Below, piece by piece: positions 17,573 to 27,902 of a stretch of 64,000 nucleotides of DNA (its first letter is position 1; each line of letters begins with the position of its first letter). The DNA comes from Myxococcales bacterium (GTDB lineage Bacteria; Myxococcota_A; Bradymonadia; UBA7976; UBA1532). A model generated the notes under the pieces. That model saw nothing but the letters and a program-made list of their open reading frames with translations, made no database searches and was not told the origin of the DNA. The stretch is taken from NCBI GenBank assembly GCA_020633555.1, contig JACKDL010000004.1, positions 62,001-126,000 of the forward strand, read 5' to 3'. The translations under genes were made by a program, and so were the position numbers.

Positions 17573-17576
<4 letters not shown>
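16797..17576 (+). CDS. NAD(P)-binding Rossmann protein, YeeZ-like
   Basis: 259 residues, GTG start. The dinucleotide-binding loop VIGAGELGGRVA is at residues 5-16; LLAVPGSARQREVL and VVLIGSTAIHGG follow, with a proline-rich CGGLYRPGRGPL loop and a C-terminal half without the SDR Tyr-x3-Lys. This matches the atypical extended-SDR/NAD-dependent epimerase group exemplified by E. coli YeeZ, whose reaction is unknown. Cytoplasmic. Its stop overlaps the start of the PP2C gene (ATGA at 17573-17576), so the two are translated together. Confidence 0.82.
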
Positions 17577-18850
<1,274 letters not shown>

Positions 18851-19090
18851 CGGCGTCCGCCGCCCCCACTTCGTCGAGCTGCCCGGGCCCGTTGGGGCCG
18901 GCGCACAGCTCGTGACAGCTCGCAAGCCCTCCCGTCGATTCACCGGTTGCGCGCCGCGCGCCATATGCGGTGCGCCAATCAGGTTATCTGCGCCCCGCAC
19001 TCAACTTCGCGGGGCGACGGGCCGAAAGCACGCCGCGAGCGGCGCAGCCCGTCCATTTCGGCCGCGGCCCGCCCAAACTAGGAGCGCCAC

Positions 19091-19453
19091 ATGATCGACG
19101 TCTGGGCCCCGGCCCTGGTCTTCATGGCCCTCTCGCTGGCGATGGGCGTCGGCATGGTGGTGGCCGCCCGCGTCCTGGCGGTGAAGTCGAAGGACACGCT
19201 GCCCACCCGCACGGTGACCTACGAGTCCGGCGAAGAGGCCAAGGGCACCGCCTGGATCCGCTTCCACCCCCGCTACTACGTGGTGGCCCTGGTGTTCGTG
19301 CTGTTCGACGTCGAGGCGGTGTTCCTGCTGCCCTGGACGCTGAACGTGAAGGGGTTGGGCTGGTTCGCCATCGCCGAGATGGTGGTGTTCCTGGGGGTGC
19401 TGCTGCTGGGCTGGGGCTACGCCCTGCGCAAGGGGGCGTTGAGGTGGCAGTGA
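19091..19453 (+). CDS. nuoA: NADH-quinone oxidoreductase subunit A
   Basis: 120 residues with three transmembrane helices. The family loop between TM1 and TM2 (YESGEEAKGTAWIRFHPRYYVVALVFVLFDVEAVFLLPW; recognisable elements YESGE and FDVEAVFL) holds the conserved acidic residues. The start ATG follows TAGGAGCGCCAC. First gene of an 11-gene complex I operon; the 240 bases upstream contain no gene and presumably the promoter, which I cannot place with certainty. Its stop overlaps the nuoB start. Confidence 0.97.
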   Translation: MIDVWAPALVFMALSLAMGVGMVVAARVLAVKSKDTLPTRTVTYESGEEAKGTAWIRFHPRYYVVALVFVLFDVEAVFLLPWTLNVKGLGWFAIAEMVVFLGVLLLGWGYALRKGALRWQ

Positions 19454-20220
19454 ATGACGACAAGGCGCCGCGAAGCGCCACCTACGACCACCCGCTGTTC
19501 GACACCCTCGAGCGCTTCCCCGGGCTGGATCTGGCCACCACCACCGCCGACAAGCTGCTGAACTGGGGCGCCCGCAACTCCATGTGGATCTTCCCCATGG
19601 CCACGAGCTGCTGCGGCATCGAGTTCATGGCCAGCGCGGCGAGCCGGGTGGACTTCGACCGCATGGGCAGCTTCACCCGCGCCACGCCCCGCCAGTCCGA
19701 CGTGATGGTGGTGGCCGGCACCATCACCGTGAAGATGGCGCCCCGCGTGAAGCGGCTGTGGGACCAGATGCCCGAGCCCAAGTGGTGCGTGGCCATGGGC
19801 TCCTGCGCCATCTCGGGCGACTTCTACCGCGACATCTACTCGGTGATCCCGGGCATCGACACGGTGATCCCCGTGGACGTCTACGTGCCGGGCTGCCCGC
19901 CCAACCCCGAGGCGCTCATGGCGGGGCTCATGCGACTGCAGGAGCTCATCGCCCTGAAGAAGGCGGGCCTGAAGCCCACGCCCGAGGATCGGCCCGAGGC
20001 GCCGAAGATGATCAACCCCCGCATCCGGCGGCTGGGCGATCCGGGGCGGCTGCCCGCGATCGACGCCGCCCAGGTGGCCCAGGCGCTGTCGCTGGATCTC
20101 ACCGAGCCCCCCGATCTGCTCGCGGCCTTTGCCGCGGCGAAGGCGGCGGCCGAGGCCGAGGCGGCCGCAGAGGCCCAGGGCGCCGGGGCCCAGCCTGCAA
20201 AGTCGGAGGGCGAGGCATGA
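19450..20220 (+). CDS. nuoB: NADH-quinone oxidoreductase subunit B
   Basis: 256 residues from the GTG at 19450 (GTGA overlap with nuoA; GAGG five bases upstream); a GTG at 19444 is the only close alternative. The peripheral-arm subunit carrying cluster N2: Cys54-Cys55 (TSCCGIEFM), Cys119 (GSCAISG) and Cys149 (VPGCPPNPE) are all present, so the quinone-site cluster should be intact. An Ala/Glu-rich extension of about 50 residues (AAAKAAAEAEAAAEAQ) follows the conserved core, longer than usual for this subunit. The stop overlaps nuoC by four bases. Confidence 0.97.
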   Translation: MNDDKAPRSATYDHPLFDTLERFPGLDLATTTADKLLNWGARNSMWIFPMATSCCGIEFMASAASRVDFDRMGSFTRATPRQSDVMVVAGTITVKMAPRVKRLWDQMPEPKWCVAMGSCAISGDFYRDIYSVIPGIDTVIPVDVYVPGCPPNPEALMAGLMRLQELIALKKAGLKPTPEDRPEAPKMINPRIRRLGDPGRLPAIDAAQVAQALSLDLTEPPDLLAAFAAAKAAAEAEAAAEAQGAGAQPAKSEGEA

Positions 20221-20699
20221 ACGATCCCCAGGCCACCCTGGCCGAGTTCATGGCCGAGCGCTTCGGCCTGGCGGTGGACCCCTGGCCCGAGGGCGGGCCG
20301 CTGGTGCCGCTGGATCAGCACCTGGTGCTGGCCCAGGCCCTGAAGGACGCCGGCTACACCCTCTACGGCTACTGCGTGGCCAGCCACTGGCCCGAAGAGG
20401 TGCCCAAGAAGGGCGATCCCATCCCCGAGCACTACGAGGTGGCCACCGGCCTGCGCCGCCCCGGCAAGGGCACCCACATGGCCATGTGGCGGGTGTGGGT
20501 GGACATGGGGCAGGGCGTGCCGAGCCTGGCCGACGTGTTCCCGGGCGCCGACTTCCAGGAGCGCGAGCAGTTCGATCTGGTGGGCGTGGTGTTCGACGGC
20601 CACCCCGATCCCCGCCGGCTGATGTTGCCCGAGGAGTGGGTGGGCCACCCCCTGCGCAAGGACTACGCCATCGACACGGGGCACCTGCCATGGCGGTGA
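20217..20699 (+). CDS. nuoC: NADH-quinone oxidoreductase subunit C
   Basis: 160 residues, a short stand-alone form (not the NuoCD fusion of E. coli). The C-terminal half has the family signatures: VPSLADVFPGADFQEREQFDLVGVVFDGHPD read as PGADFQEREQFDL and GHPDPRRLMLPE, then the terminal HPLRKDYA. It is an iron-sulphur-free peripheral-arm subunit packing against NuoD and NuoB. It overlaps nuoB by 4 bases and nuoD by 10, so translation is coupled. Confidence 0.95.
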   Translation: MNDPQATLAEFMAERFGLAVDPWPEGGPLVPLDQHLVLAQALKDAGYTLYGYCVASHWPEEVPKKGDPIPEHYEVATGLRRPGKGTHMAMWRVWVDMGQGVPSLADVFPGADFQEREQFDLVGVVFDGHPDPRRLMLPEEWVGHPLRKDYAIDTGHLPWR

Positions 20700-21886
20700 G
20701 CGACCACATCCGAAGCGGCCGCTGGGGCGATCCCTATCTGGATCTGTCCCGCTACGAGGCCGACGCCGATCTGCTCGAGCTGAACATGGGCCCCCAGCAC
20801 CCCAGCACCCACGGCGTGCTGCGGGTGGTGCTGCACCTGGACGGCGAGACCATCGTCAAGGCCGTGCCCCACGTGGGGTATCTGCACCGCGGCGTGGAGA
20901 AGCTCTGCGAGAAGCTCACGTACGTGCAGATCACGCCCATCGTCGACAAGAACGACTACGTGGCGCCCATGACCAACGAGCAGGCGGTCAACCTGGCCGT
21001 CGAGGCGCTGGCGGGCATCGAGGTGCCGCGGCGGGCGCGCTACCTGCGCACCATCCTGGCCGAGCTGCAGCGCGTGGCGAGCCACCTGCTGTGGCTGGGC
21101 ACCTTCGCCATCGACCTGGGCGGCGCCCTGGGCGGCGGCACCTCGCTGTTCATGTACTGCTTCCGCGAGCGGGAGCTGATCATGGATCTGTTCGAGGAGC
21201 TCACCGGCAGCCGCTTCCACTACAACACCCACACGCCGGGCGGGAACCGCCACGACGTGCCCGAGGGCTGGGGCGCCAAGGTCAAGCAGGTCATGCGCCT
21301 CATCGAGGGGCGCCTGGACGAGTACACCGCCGTGCTCGACCACCCCATCTTCGAGGCGCGCACCAAGGACATCGGGGTCATCGACGCCGAGCTGGCCCTG
21401 GGCCTGGGCCTCAGCGGGCCCATCCTGCGGGCCAGCGGGGTGGATCACGACCTGCGCCGTGACGCGCCCTACCACGCCTACGACGAGATCGAGCTGAACG
21501 TGCCGGTGGCCGCCGAGGGCGACTGCCACGCCCGCTACCGGGTGCGGCTGGCCGAGATGCGCGAGAGCATCCGGGTGGTGCTGGCCATGATGGACGGCCT
21601 GCCCGAGGGCCCCATCAACGGCGGGCGGGCCATCAAGACGCCGGTGCAGGTGAAGATCAAGAGCGGGCAGGCCTACGTGGCCCTCGAGACGCCCCGCGGT
21701 GAGCTGGGCACCTACGTCATCGGCGGCGGCGACAACCGCCACGCCAGCCCCTACCGCTTCAAGATCCGCTCGCCCAGCCTGCACGCCGTCTCGGCCCTGC
21801 CGTGGGTGCTGCCCGGGCACCAGGTGAGCGACGTGGTGGCCATCCTGGGCTCGCTGGATCCCATCCTGGGGGAGGTGGACCGATGA
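20690..21886 (+). CDS. nuoD: NADH-quinone oxidoreductase subunit D
   Basis: 398 residues, the usual length. The 49-kDa subunit lines the quinone cavity with NuoB. Visible signatures: NMGPQHPSTHGVLR near the start (the quinone-pocket beta-hairpin with His and Ser-Thr-His), GYLHRGVEK, and the C-terminal KIRSPSLHAVSALP and DVVAILGSLDPILGEVDR. Hydrogenase-type nickel cysteines are absent, as expected in complex I. The ATG at 20690 lies inside the end of nuoC. Confidence 0.97.
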   Translation: MAVSDHIRSGRWGDPYLDLSRYEADADLLELNMGPQHPSTHGVLRVVLHLDGETIVKAVPHVGYLHRGVEKLCEKLTYVQITPIVDKNDYVAPMTNEQAVNLAVEALAGIEVPRRARYLRTILAELQRVASHLLWLGTFAIDLGGALGGGTSLFMYCFRERELIMDLFEELTGSRFHYNTHTPGGNRHDVPEGWGAKVKQVMRLIEGRLDEYTAVLDHPIFEARTKDIGVIDAELALGLGLSGPILRASGVDHDLRRDAPYHAYDEIELNVPVAAEGDCHARYRVRLAEMRESIRVVLAMMDGLPEGPINGGRAIKTPVQVKIKSGQAYVALETPRGELGTYVIGGGDNRHASPYRFKIRSPSLHAVSALPWVLPGHQVSDVVAILGSLDPILGEVDR

Positions 21887-22854
21887 GTCCCTGGCTGCAT
21901 GGCCTGCTCTACGGGGTGGTGCTGCTGGCGGTGCTGATGACCCTGGTGGCCTGGGCCACCTGGTTCGAGCGCAAGTTCGCCGGGCGCATGCAGAGCCGCC
22001 TGGGCCCCACCATCGTGGGCAAGTTCGGCTTGCTTCAGCCCATCGCCGACGCCCTGAAGCTGCTGCAGAAGGAAGACATCGTGCCGGCCCGCGCCGACAA
22101 GGTGCTCTTCAACCTGGCGCCGCCGCTCACCCTGTTCTTCGCCCTGGCGGTGGCTGCGGTGGTGCCCTTCTCGCCGGGCCTGCTGGCCAGCGACATGGAC
22201 GTGGGCGTCCTGTACCTGCTGGCGCTCAGCGGCCTGACGGTGTTCCCCATCTGGATCGCCGGCTGGGCCAGCAACAACAAGTACGCCCTGCTGGGCGGCA
22301 TGCGCGCGGTGGCCCAGGGCATCAGCTACGAGATCCCGCTGCTGATGGCCGCGGCGGTGCCCATCGTGCTCACCGGCACCATGAGCCTGGGCGGCATCGT
22401 CGAGTTCCAGGTGCAGCACGGCTGGCTCATCTGGTGGCCCCCGGGCCCCGGGCTGGCGGCCTTCGCCCTGTTCCTGGTGGCCGCGCTGGCCGAGGGCAAC
22501 CGCATCCCCTTCGACATCCCCGAGGCCGAGTCCGAGCTGGTGAGCGGCCCGAGCACCGAGTACACCGGCATCAAGTTCGGGCTGTTCTACCTGGGCGAGT
22601 ACGTGCACACGATGATCAGCGGCGCGGTGATGTCGGCGCTGTTCTTCGGCGGCTGGGATGGGCCCTTCGCCCCCGGCCTGCACTGGATGGTCCTCAAGAC
22701 CCTGTTCTTCTTCGTGGCGCTGCTGTGGCTGCGCTGGTCGCTGGTGCGCTACCGCCCCGACCAGCTCATGGCCATCTGCTGGAAGTACCTGGTGCCCGGC
22801 AGCCTGGCGGTGCTCCTGTGGGCCGCCGTGACGGTGGTGGGGGGGCCGGTCTGA
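21883..22854 (+). CDS. nuoH: NADH-quinone oxidoreductase subunit H
   Basis: 323 residues with eight predicted transmembrane helices. The conserved FERKFAGRMQSRLGP and ADALKLLQKEDIVP motifs, and the acidic loop NRIPFDIPEAESELVSG (read as NRIPFDIPEAESE), place it as the membrane subunit that forms the entry of the quinone channel and couples it to the proton pumps. It overlaps nuoD by 4 bases and nuoI by 1 base. Confidence 0.97.
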   Translation: MSPWLHGLLYGVVLLAVLMTLVAWATWFERKFAGRMQSRLGPTIVGKFGLLQPIADALKLLQKEDIVPARADKVLFNLAPPLTLFFALAVAAVVPFSPGLLASDMDVGVLYLLALSGLTVFPIWIAGWASNNKYALLGGMRAVAQGISYEIPLLMAAAVPIVLTGTMSLGGIVEFQVQHGWLIWWPPGPGLAAFALFLVAALAEGNRIPFDIPEAESELVSGPSTEYTGIKFGLFYLGEYVHTMISGAVMSALFFGGWDGPFAPGLHWMVLKTLFFFVALLWLRWSLVRYRPDQLMAICWKYLVPGSLAVLLWAAVTVVGGPV

Positions 22855-23663
22855 TGCGTGTGCTCACCGCCAGCCTGCGCGCCATGGGCGTGACCCTGCG
22901 CAACCTGTTCCGTACGCCCACCACCGTGGAGTACCCCGACGTCATCCGGCCGCGCAGCGAGCGCCACCGGGTGAGCTTCGCGCTGGTGCACGACGAGCAC
23001 GGCGAAGAGGCGTGCATCGGCTGCATGGCCTGCGAGCGCATCTGCCCCAGCACGGTCATCACGGTGGTGCCCGACGCCAAGCGCGAGAGCCCCGTCACGG
23101 GCAAGAAGCGCGGCTATCTCAAGGATTTCACTCTGGATCTGCAGGCGTGCATCGTCTGCGAGCTGTGCGTGCAGGTCTGCCCCACCGACGCCATCCTCAT
23201 GACCCGGGAGCCCGAGACGCCGGGGTTCACCCGCGAGGATCTGGTGCTCACCATGGACAAGCTCTACGCCAACGAGAAGGCGAAGACGGTCACCTGGGGC
23301 AACGCCACGAAGCTCAACGAGATGCAGGACCCCAAGCGGGGCCTGGTGGAGCCCGAGGCCGAGGCGCCCGCCGAGAAGCCGGTGGCCCGCCCGCGCCCCA
23401 AGGCCGAGGCCGCGGCCACGCCGGCCCGCGACGCCACCAAGCGCGCCGAGCCCGGCGCCGCCGACGCGGTGAAGGCGGCCGTGAAGGCCCAGGCGCCGGA
23501 GGGCGAGGCCCCCGTGCGCAAGCCGAAGGCCAAGCCGCTGCCGGCGGCCGATCTGGCGGCGGGTGCGGCCCCGGCTGAGGTCGTGGCAGAGGCCAAGGCA
23601 GATGCCAAGGCAGAGGCCGAACCGGCGCCCGACGCCCCCAAGCCCACGGAGGGCGACGCATGA
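22854..23663 (+). CDS. nuoI: NADH-quinone oxidoreductase subunit I with long Ala/Pro/Lys tail
   Basis: 269 residues; the family core is about 160-170. Two 4Fe-4S motifs are complete: Cys54-x2-Cys57-x2-Cys60-x3-Cys64 (CIGCMACERICP) and Cys99-x2-Cys102-x2-Cys105-x3-Cys109 (CIVCELCVQVCP), for clusters N6a and N6b. From about residue 165 to 269 the chain is low-complexity, rich in Ala, Pro, Glu and Lys, with no predicted fold. NuoB also carries an Ala/Glu-rich tail, which is unusual. Begins TGATG with nuoH. Confidence 0.95.
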   Translation: MRVLTASLRAMGVTLRNLFRTPTTVEYPDVIRPRSERHRVSFALVHDEHGEEACIGCMACERICPSTVITVVPDAKRESPVTGKKRGYLKDFTLDLQACIVCELCVQVCPTDAILMTREPETPGFTREDLVLTMDKLYANEKAKTVTWGNATKLNEMQDPKRGLVEPEAEAPAEKPVARPRPKAEAAATPARDATKRAEPGAADAVKAAVKAQAPEGEAPVRKPKAKPLPAADLAAGAAPAEVVAEAKADAKAEAEPAPDAPKPTEGDA

Positions 23664-24226
23664 TGGCCTGGATCGCCTTCGGCATCGTGGCGGCCACCCT
23701 GCTGGTGGGCGCCTTCCGGGTGGTCACCGCCCGCAACCTGGTGCACGCCGTGCTGTGGCTGGGGCTCACCCTGGCCATGACCGCGGCGGGCTATGTGTTG
23801 CTCGAGGCCACCTTCCTGGCGGTCATGCAGCTGCTGCTCTACACCGGCGGCGTGCTCACGCTGATGCTGTTCGGCATCATGCTCACCCGCCGCGTCGAGG
23901 GCGTCGAGGTGCCCAACGAAGCGGCCAACCGCCCGCGGGCGGCGGCGCTGGCCCTGGGCGTCTTCGCCCTGTTCACCTGGGCCATCCTCAACACGCCGCT
24001 GCCCCCCGCGGGGCCCGGCGGCGCCGTCACCGCCCAACAGATCGGCCACAGCTTCCTGACCGATCACCTGCTGGCCTTCGAGCTCCTCAGCGTGCTGCTG
24101 CTGGCGGTGATGGTGGGCGCCATCGCCATCGCCCGCACCCGCGATCACGCGCCGGCGGGGCAGGGCGGCCACCGGCCCGGGCGGCGGGTGCTGCCCAAGG
24201 TCAACCAGAAGGGGGGCGCGGCATGA
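23660..24226 (+). CDS. nuoJ: NADH-quinone oxidoreductase subunit J
   Basis: 188 residues with five transmembrane segments. TM3 carries the pi-bulge region (LLYTGGVLTLMLFGIMLT) characteristic of the family. Residues after about 165 form a basic soluble tail (GQGGHRPGRRVLPK). It is part of the E-channel next to NuoK and NuoA. Four-base overlaps on both sides. Confidence 0.95.
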   Translation: MMAWIAFGIVAATLLVGAFRVVTARNLVHAVLWLGLTLAMTAAGYVLLEATFLAVMQLLLYTGGVLTLMLFGIMLTRRVEGVEVPNEAANRPRAAALALGVFALFTWAILNTPLPPAGPGGAVTAQQIGHSFLTDHLLAFELLSVLLLAVMVGAIAIARTRDHAPAGQGGHRPGRRVLPKVNQKGGAA

Positions 24227-24519
24227 TGCAGGCGTGGCTCATCCTGGCCGCGGCCCTGTTCAGCCTGGGCCTGTTCGGGCTGCTCACCCGCCGCAACGCG
24301 GTGGGCATCCTGCTGAGCGTCGAGCTGATGGCCAACGCGGTGAACGTGGTGCTGGTGGCCTTCGGGCGCTGGCACGGCGTGGCCGATGGCCAGGTCTTCG
24401 CGCTGTTCACCACCGCCATCACCGTGGCCGAGGCGGCCATCGGGCTGGCGCTGGTGATCCTGCTGTACCGCCAGCGGCAGGACGTGCTGGTGGACGCCGC
24501 CACCGAGATGCGGGGGTGA
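24223..24519 (+). CDS. nuoK: NADH-quinone oxidoreductase subunit K
   Basis: 98 residues with three transmembrane helices and both conserved membrane Glu positions (SVELMANAVN and TVAEAAIGLAL). Matches the antiporter-like MrpC/NuoK family at its usual length. Starts at the first of two adjacent ATG codons, overlapping nuoJ by four bases. Confidence 0.96.
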   Translation: MMQAWLILAAALFSLGLFGLLTRRNAVGILLSVELMANAVNVVLVAFGRWHGVADGQVFALFTTAITVAEAAIGLALVILLYRQRQDVLVDAATEMRG

Positions 24520-24523
24520 TGAC

Positions 24524-26338
24524 GTGCTTGAGCTGACCCCCTTGCAGTGGGCCCAGCTGGCCCTGTGGGTGCCGCTGCTCAGCGCCGTGGTGCTGGCGGC
24601 GGTGTGGCCGCTGCGCAAGGCCGGCGGGCCGGCGGCCGGCGTGAGCCTGGTGGCCGCCACCGTCAACCTGGCGGCGGCCGCGGTGCTCCTGTTCGGCTGG
24701 CTGAACGGCGCCGAGGACGTGCGGCACACCGCGCCCTGGCTCATCGGCGGCCAGGGCCTCATCGAGCTGGGCGTGCACCTGGACGGCGTGTCGGTGAGCA
24801 TGCTGCTGGTGGTGGCGGTGGTGGCCTGGGGCGTGCAGGTGTTCAGCCTGGGCTACCTGGCCGACGAGCCCAAGGCGGGCTTCGGCCGCTACTACACCTG
24901 GCAGAGCCTGTTCCTGTTCAGCATGAACAGCCTGGTGCTGGCGCCCAACCTGCTGCAGCTCTTCCTGGGCTGGGAGCTGGTGGGCCTGTGCAGCTACCTG
25001 CTCATCGGCTACTGGTTCACCAAGCCCAGCGCGGCCAAGGCGGCGCTGAAGGCCTTCTGGGTCACCAAGTTCGCCGACATGGGCCTGCTGCTGGGCCTGA
25101 TCGTGCTCTACACCCACACCGGCGGCTTCGAGTGGACGGCCACCACCACGGCGGCCACCACCGTGACCCTGCTGTTCTTCCTGGCGGTCATGGGCAAGTC
25201 GGCGCAGTTCCCGCTGCACATCTGGCTGCCCGACGCCATGGAGGGCCCCACCCCGGTGTCGGCCCTGCTGCACGCGGCCACCATGGTCGCCGCCGGTGTG
25301 TTCCTGGTGGTGCGGGCGGCCCCGCTGTTCGCCCAGGCCCCGCTCACCGGCGAGGTGATGACCTGGATCGGCGCCTTCACCGCGCTGTTCGCGGCCTCCA
25401 TCGCCGTGGTGCAGACAGACATCAAGAAGGTGCTGGCCTACAGCACCTGCAGCCAGCTCGGCTACATGGTGGCGGCGCTGGGCTCGGGCGCGGTGCTGGG
25501 CGGCTACTTCCACCTGACCACCCACGCCTTCTTCAAGGCCCTGCTGTTCCTGGCCGCCGGCGGGCTCATCCACGCCGTACACAGCAATGAAATCAGCCAC
25601 ATGGGCGGCCTGCTGAAGAAGCTGCCCGTCACCGGCTGGACCTTCATCATCGGCGCCCTGGCGCTGGCGGGCTTCCCCGGCTTCAGCGGGTTCTTCAGCA
25701 AGGACCTGATCCTCGAGGGCGTGGCGCACCAGGGCCAGTGGGTGCCGCTGGCCATGCTGCTGGTGGGCGCCTTCCTGACGGCCTTCTACATGGGCCGGGT
25801 GGTGTTCATCGCGCTGCTGGGCGCGCCGAGCGAGCACGCGGCGCACGCCCACGAGGGCGGCGGCAGCATGAAGCTGCCCCTGCTGGTGCTGGCGGTGCCG
25901 GCGCTGGCGCTGGGCTTCTTCGCGGGCCCCGTGGCGGGCCTGTGGGGCCACGAGTACCACTTCCACCTGGGCTGGGTGGGCCTCACCGCCTCGGCGCTGG
26001 GCCTGGCGGGCATCGGGCTGAGCTGGGTCATGTTCGCCAAGGGCGGCGCGCAGGGGCTGCTGGCCGCCTTCGCGCCCGTGGGCGCCCTGGCCCGCTCGGG
26101 CGCCGTGGATCGCCTGTGGGCCACCGGCTACCGGCAGGGCTTGCAGGTGTTGGGCGGGGCCATCGCCTGGCTCGACCGCTACGTGATCGACGCGCTCATG
26201 AACCTCATCGGCTACCTGTCGCTGGCCCTGGGCGACCGCCTGCGGGCGGTGCAGACGGGCAACGTCCGCGACTACGTCTACGCCGTGGTGGCCGGGCTCC
26301 TCTTGCTGGGCGCCTGGGGCGCCATGTTCCCGGGGTGA
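24524..26338 (+). CDS. nuoL: NADH-quinone oxidoreductase subunit L
   Basis: 604 residues, GTG start four bases after nuoK. The distal antiporter-like subunit: WELVGLCSYLLIGYW (TM5 Glu), SAQFPLHIWLPDAMEGPTPVSALLH (read as FPLHIWLPDAM and GPTPVSALLH), KKVLAYSTCSQLGYM, and a Lys-bearing TM segment. The C-terminal lateral helix region and final anchor TM (VVAGLLLLGAWGAMF) are present. The length is in the normal range. Confidence 0.96.
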   Translation: MLELTPLQWAQLALWVPLLSAVVLAAVWPLRKAGGPAAGVSLVAATVNLAAAAVLLFGWLNGAEDVRHTAPWLIGGQGLIELGVHLDGVSVSMLLVVAVVAWGVQVFSLGYLADEPKAGFGRYYTWQSLFLFSMNSLVLAPNLLQLFLGWELVGLCSYLLIGYWFTKPSAAKAALKAFWVTKFADMGLLLGLIVLYTHTGGFEWTATTTAATTVTLLFFLAVMGKSAQFPLHIWLPDAMEGPTPVSALLHAATMVAAGVFLVVRAAPLFAQAPLTGEVMTWIGAFTALFAASIAVVQTDIKKVLAYSTCSQLGYMVAALGSGAVLGGYFHLTTHAFFKALLFLAAGGLIHAVHSNEISHMGGLLKKLPVTGWTFIIGALALAGFPGFSGFFSKDLILEGVAHQGQWVPLAMLLVGAFLTAFYMGRVVFIALLGAPSEHAAHAHEGGGSMKLPLLVLAVPALALGFFAGPVAGLWGHEYHFHLGWVGLTASALGLAGIGLSWVMFAKGGAQGLLAAFAPVGALARSGAVDRLWATGYRQGLQVLGGAIAWLDRYVIDALMNLIGYLSLALGDRLRAVQTGNVRDYVYAVVAGLLLLGAWGAMFPG

Positions 26339-26342
26339 CGGC

Positions 26343-27902
26343 ATGCTGACCGACCATCTGCTGTCGCTGACCGTCGCCGCGCCCTTCGTGGCCGCGGTGG
26401 TGCTGCTGCTGGCCCCCGATCTGAAGGGGGCGGCGGCCAAGACGGTGGCCCTCATGGGCGCCGGCGCCAGCCTGCTGGGCGCCCTGGCCGTGTGGATCAA
26501 CTACGACCTGAGCCAGGGCGGCCTGCAGCTCGCTGAGCAGTACCCGCTGGTGCCCGCCTACGGCATCTCGCTGCATCTGGCCGTGGACGGCTGGGGGGTG
26601 GCGCTGCTGCTGCTCACCGGCGTCATCATCACCACTGGCGTGCTGGCCACCTGGACCCTCGAACACCGCGAGCGCGAGTTCCTGGTGCTGCTGCTGGTGC
26701 TGGTGGCGGGCGTCTACGGCGTCTTCGTGAGCCAGGATCTGTTCGTCTTCTTCCTGTTCTACGAGATCGCCGTCCTGCCCATGTACCTGCTCATCGGCAT
26801 CTGGGGCAGCGAGGGCAAGGTGGAGCGCGGGGGCCCGCTGGGCTTCGTGTGGGACAAGCTGAACATCGGCGGGCGCGAATACAGCGCCATGAAGCTCACG
26901 CTCATGCTGCTGGCGGGCTCGGCGGCCATCCTGGTGGCCATGTTCGCCATGTTCCATGCGGCGGGCGGAAAGAGCTTCGACTTCAGCGTGTTGCAGGGCT
27001 TCGACTACCCCGAGCACACCCAGCTGTGGGCCTTCGTGCTGCTGTGGTTCGGCTTCGGCTCGCTGGGCGGCGTGTTCCCGTTCCACACCTGGTCGCCCGA
27101 CGGGCACGCCGCCGCCCCCACGGCGGTGAGCATGCTGCACGCCGGCGTGCTGATGAAGCTGGGCGCCTTCGGTGTCATCCGCATCGGCATGATGATGCTG
27201 CCCGACGGCGCCGCCTACTGGGTGCCCTACGTGGGCGCCGTGGCGGTGCTGAACGTGGTGTGGGGCGCCCTGTCGGCCATGGCCCAGAAGGACCTGAAGT
27301 ACATCATCGCCTACAGCTCGGTGAGCCACATGGGCGTGGTCATGCTGGGCGCGGCGACGCTGACGGCCGACGGCTGGAACGGCGCCATCTATCAGATGGT
27401 GGCCCACGGCATGATGACCGGCCTGTTCTTCGGCCTGGTGGGCCTGGTGTACCACCGCGCTCACAGCCGCTGGGTGCCCGGCATGGGCGGCTTCGCCCAC
27501 GCCATGCCCGGCGTGGCGGCCTTCTTCATCCTGGCGGGCCTGTCCTCGCTGGGGCTGCCCGGTCTGGCGGGCTTCGTGGCCGAGTTCCTGGTGTTCCTGG
27601 GCGCGTGGCAGTCGGCCCACGCCTGGTGGGCCATCCCGGGGATCATCGGCGCCTTCATCACCGCGGTGTATGTGTTGCGGGTGGGGCGCGATGTGTTCTT
27701 CGGGCAGGGGCCGCCGGCCACCTTCCATGAGCTCAGCGACGCCAAGGGCAGCGAGTGGGCCGCCCTGGTGGCCCTGGGCGTGTGCCTGATCGTGTTGGGC
27801 GTGTACCCCAACGTCATCTTGGAGTTCATCGCCCAGGCGACCAGCGAGTACCTGCCGCTGGTGGTCAAGGGCGCGGCGAGCGGGGTGGCGGTGCTGCCAT
27901 GA
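26343..27902 (+). CDS. nuoM: NADH-quinone oxidoreductase subunit M
   Basis: 519 residues with 13-14 transmembrane helices. The antiporter-like core shows FFLFYEIAVLPMYLLIGIWG (TM5 Glu), FPFHTWSPDGHAAAPTAVSM (His-Lys region) and KYIIAYSSVSHMGVVMLG. Typical NuoM length. Four bases after nuoL; the stop overlaps nuoN by four bases. Confidence 0.96.
   Translation: MLTDHLLSLTVAAPFVAAVVLLLAPDLKGAAAKTVALMGAGASLLGALAVWINYDLSQGGLQLAEQYPLVPAYGISLHLAVDGWGVALLLLTGVIITTGVLATWTLEHREREFLVLLLVLVAGVYGVFVSQDLFVFFLFYEIAVLPMYLLIGIWGSEGKVERGGPLGFVWDKLNIGGREYSAMKLTLMLLAGSAAILVAMFAMFHAAGGKSFDFSVLQGFDYPEHTQLWAFVLLWFGFGSLGGVFPFHTWSPDGHAAAPTAVSMLHAGVLMKLGAFGVIRIGMMMLPDGAAYWVPYVGAVAVLNVVWGALSAMAQKDLKYIIAYSSVSHMGVVMLGAATLTADGWNGAIYQMVAHGMMTGLFFGLVGLVYHRAHSRWVPGMGGFAHAMPGVAAFFILAGLSSLGLPGLAGFVAEFLVFLGAWQSAHAWWAIPGIIGAFITAVYVLRVGRDVFFGQGPPATFHELSDAKGSEWAALVALGVCLIVLGVYPNVILEFIAQATSEYLPLVVKGAASGVAVLP

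Noticed and set aside
18851..19090. Promoter for the nuo operon
   Set aside because: The 240-base region must contain it, but no convincing -35/-10 pair could be singled out by eye, so no site is annotated.
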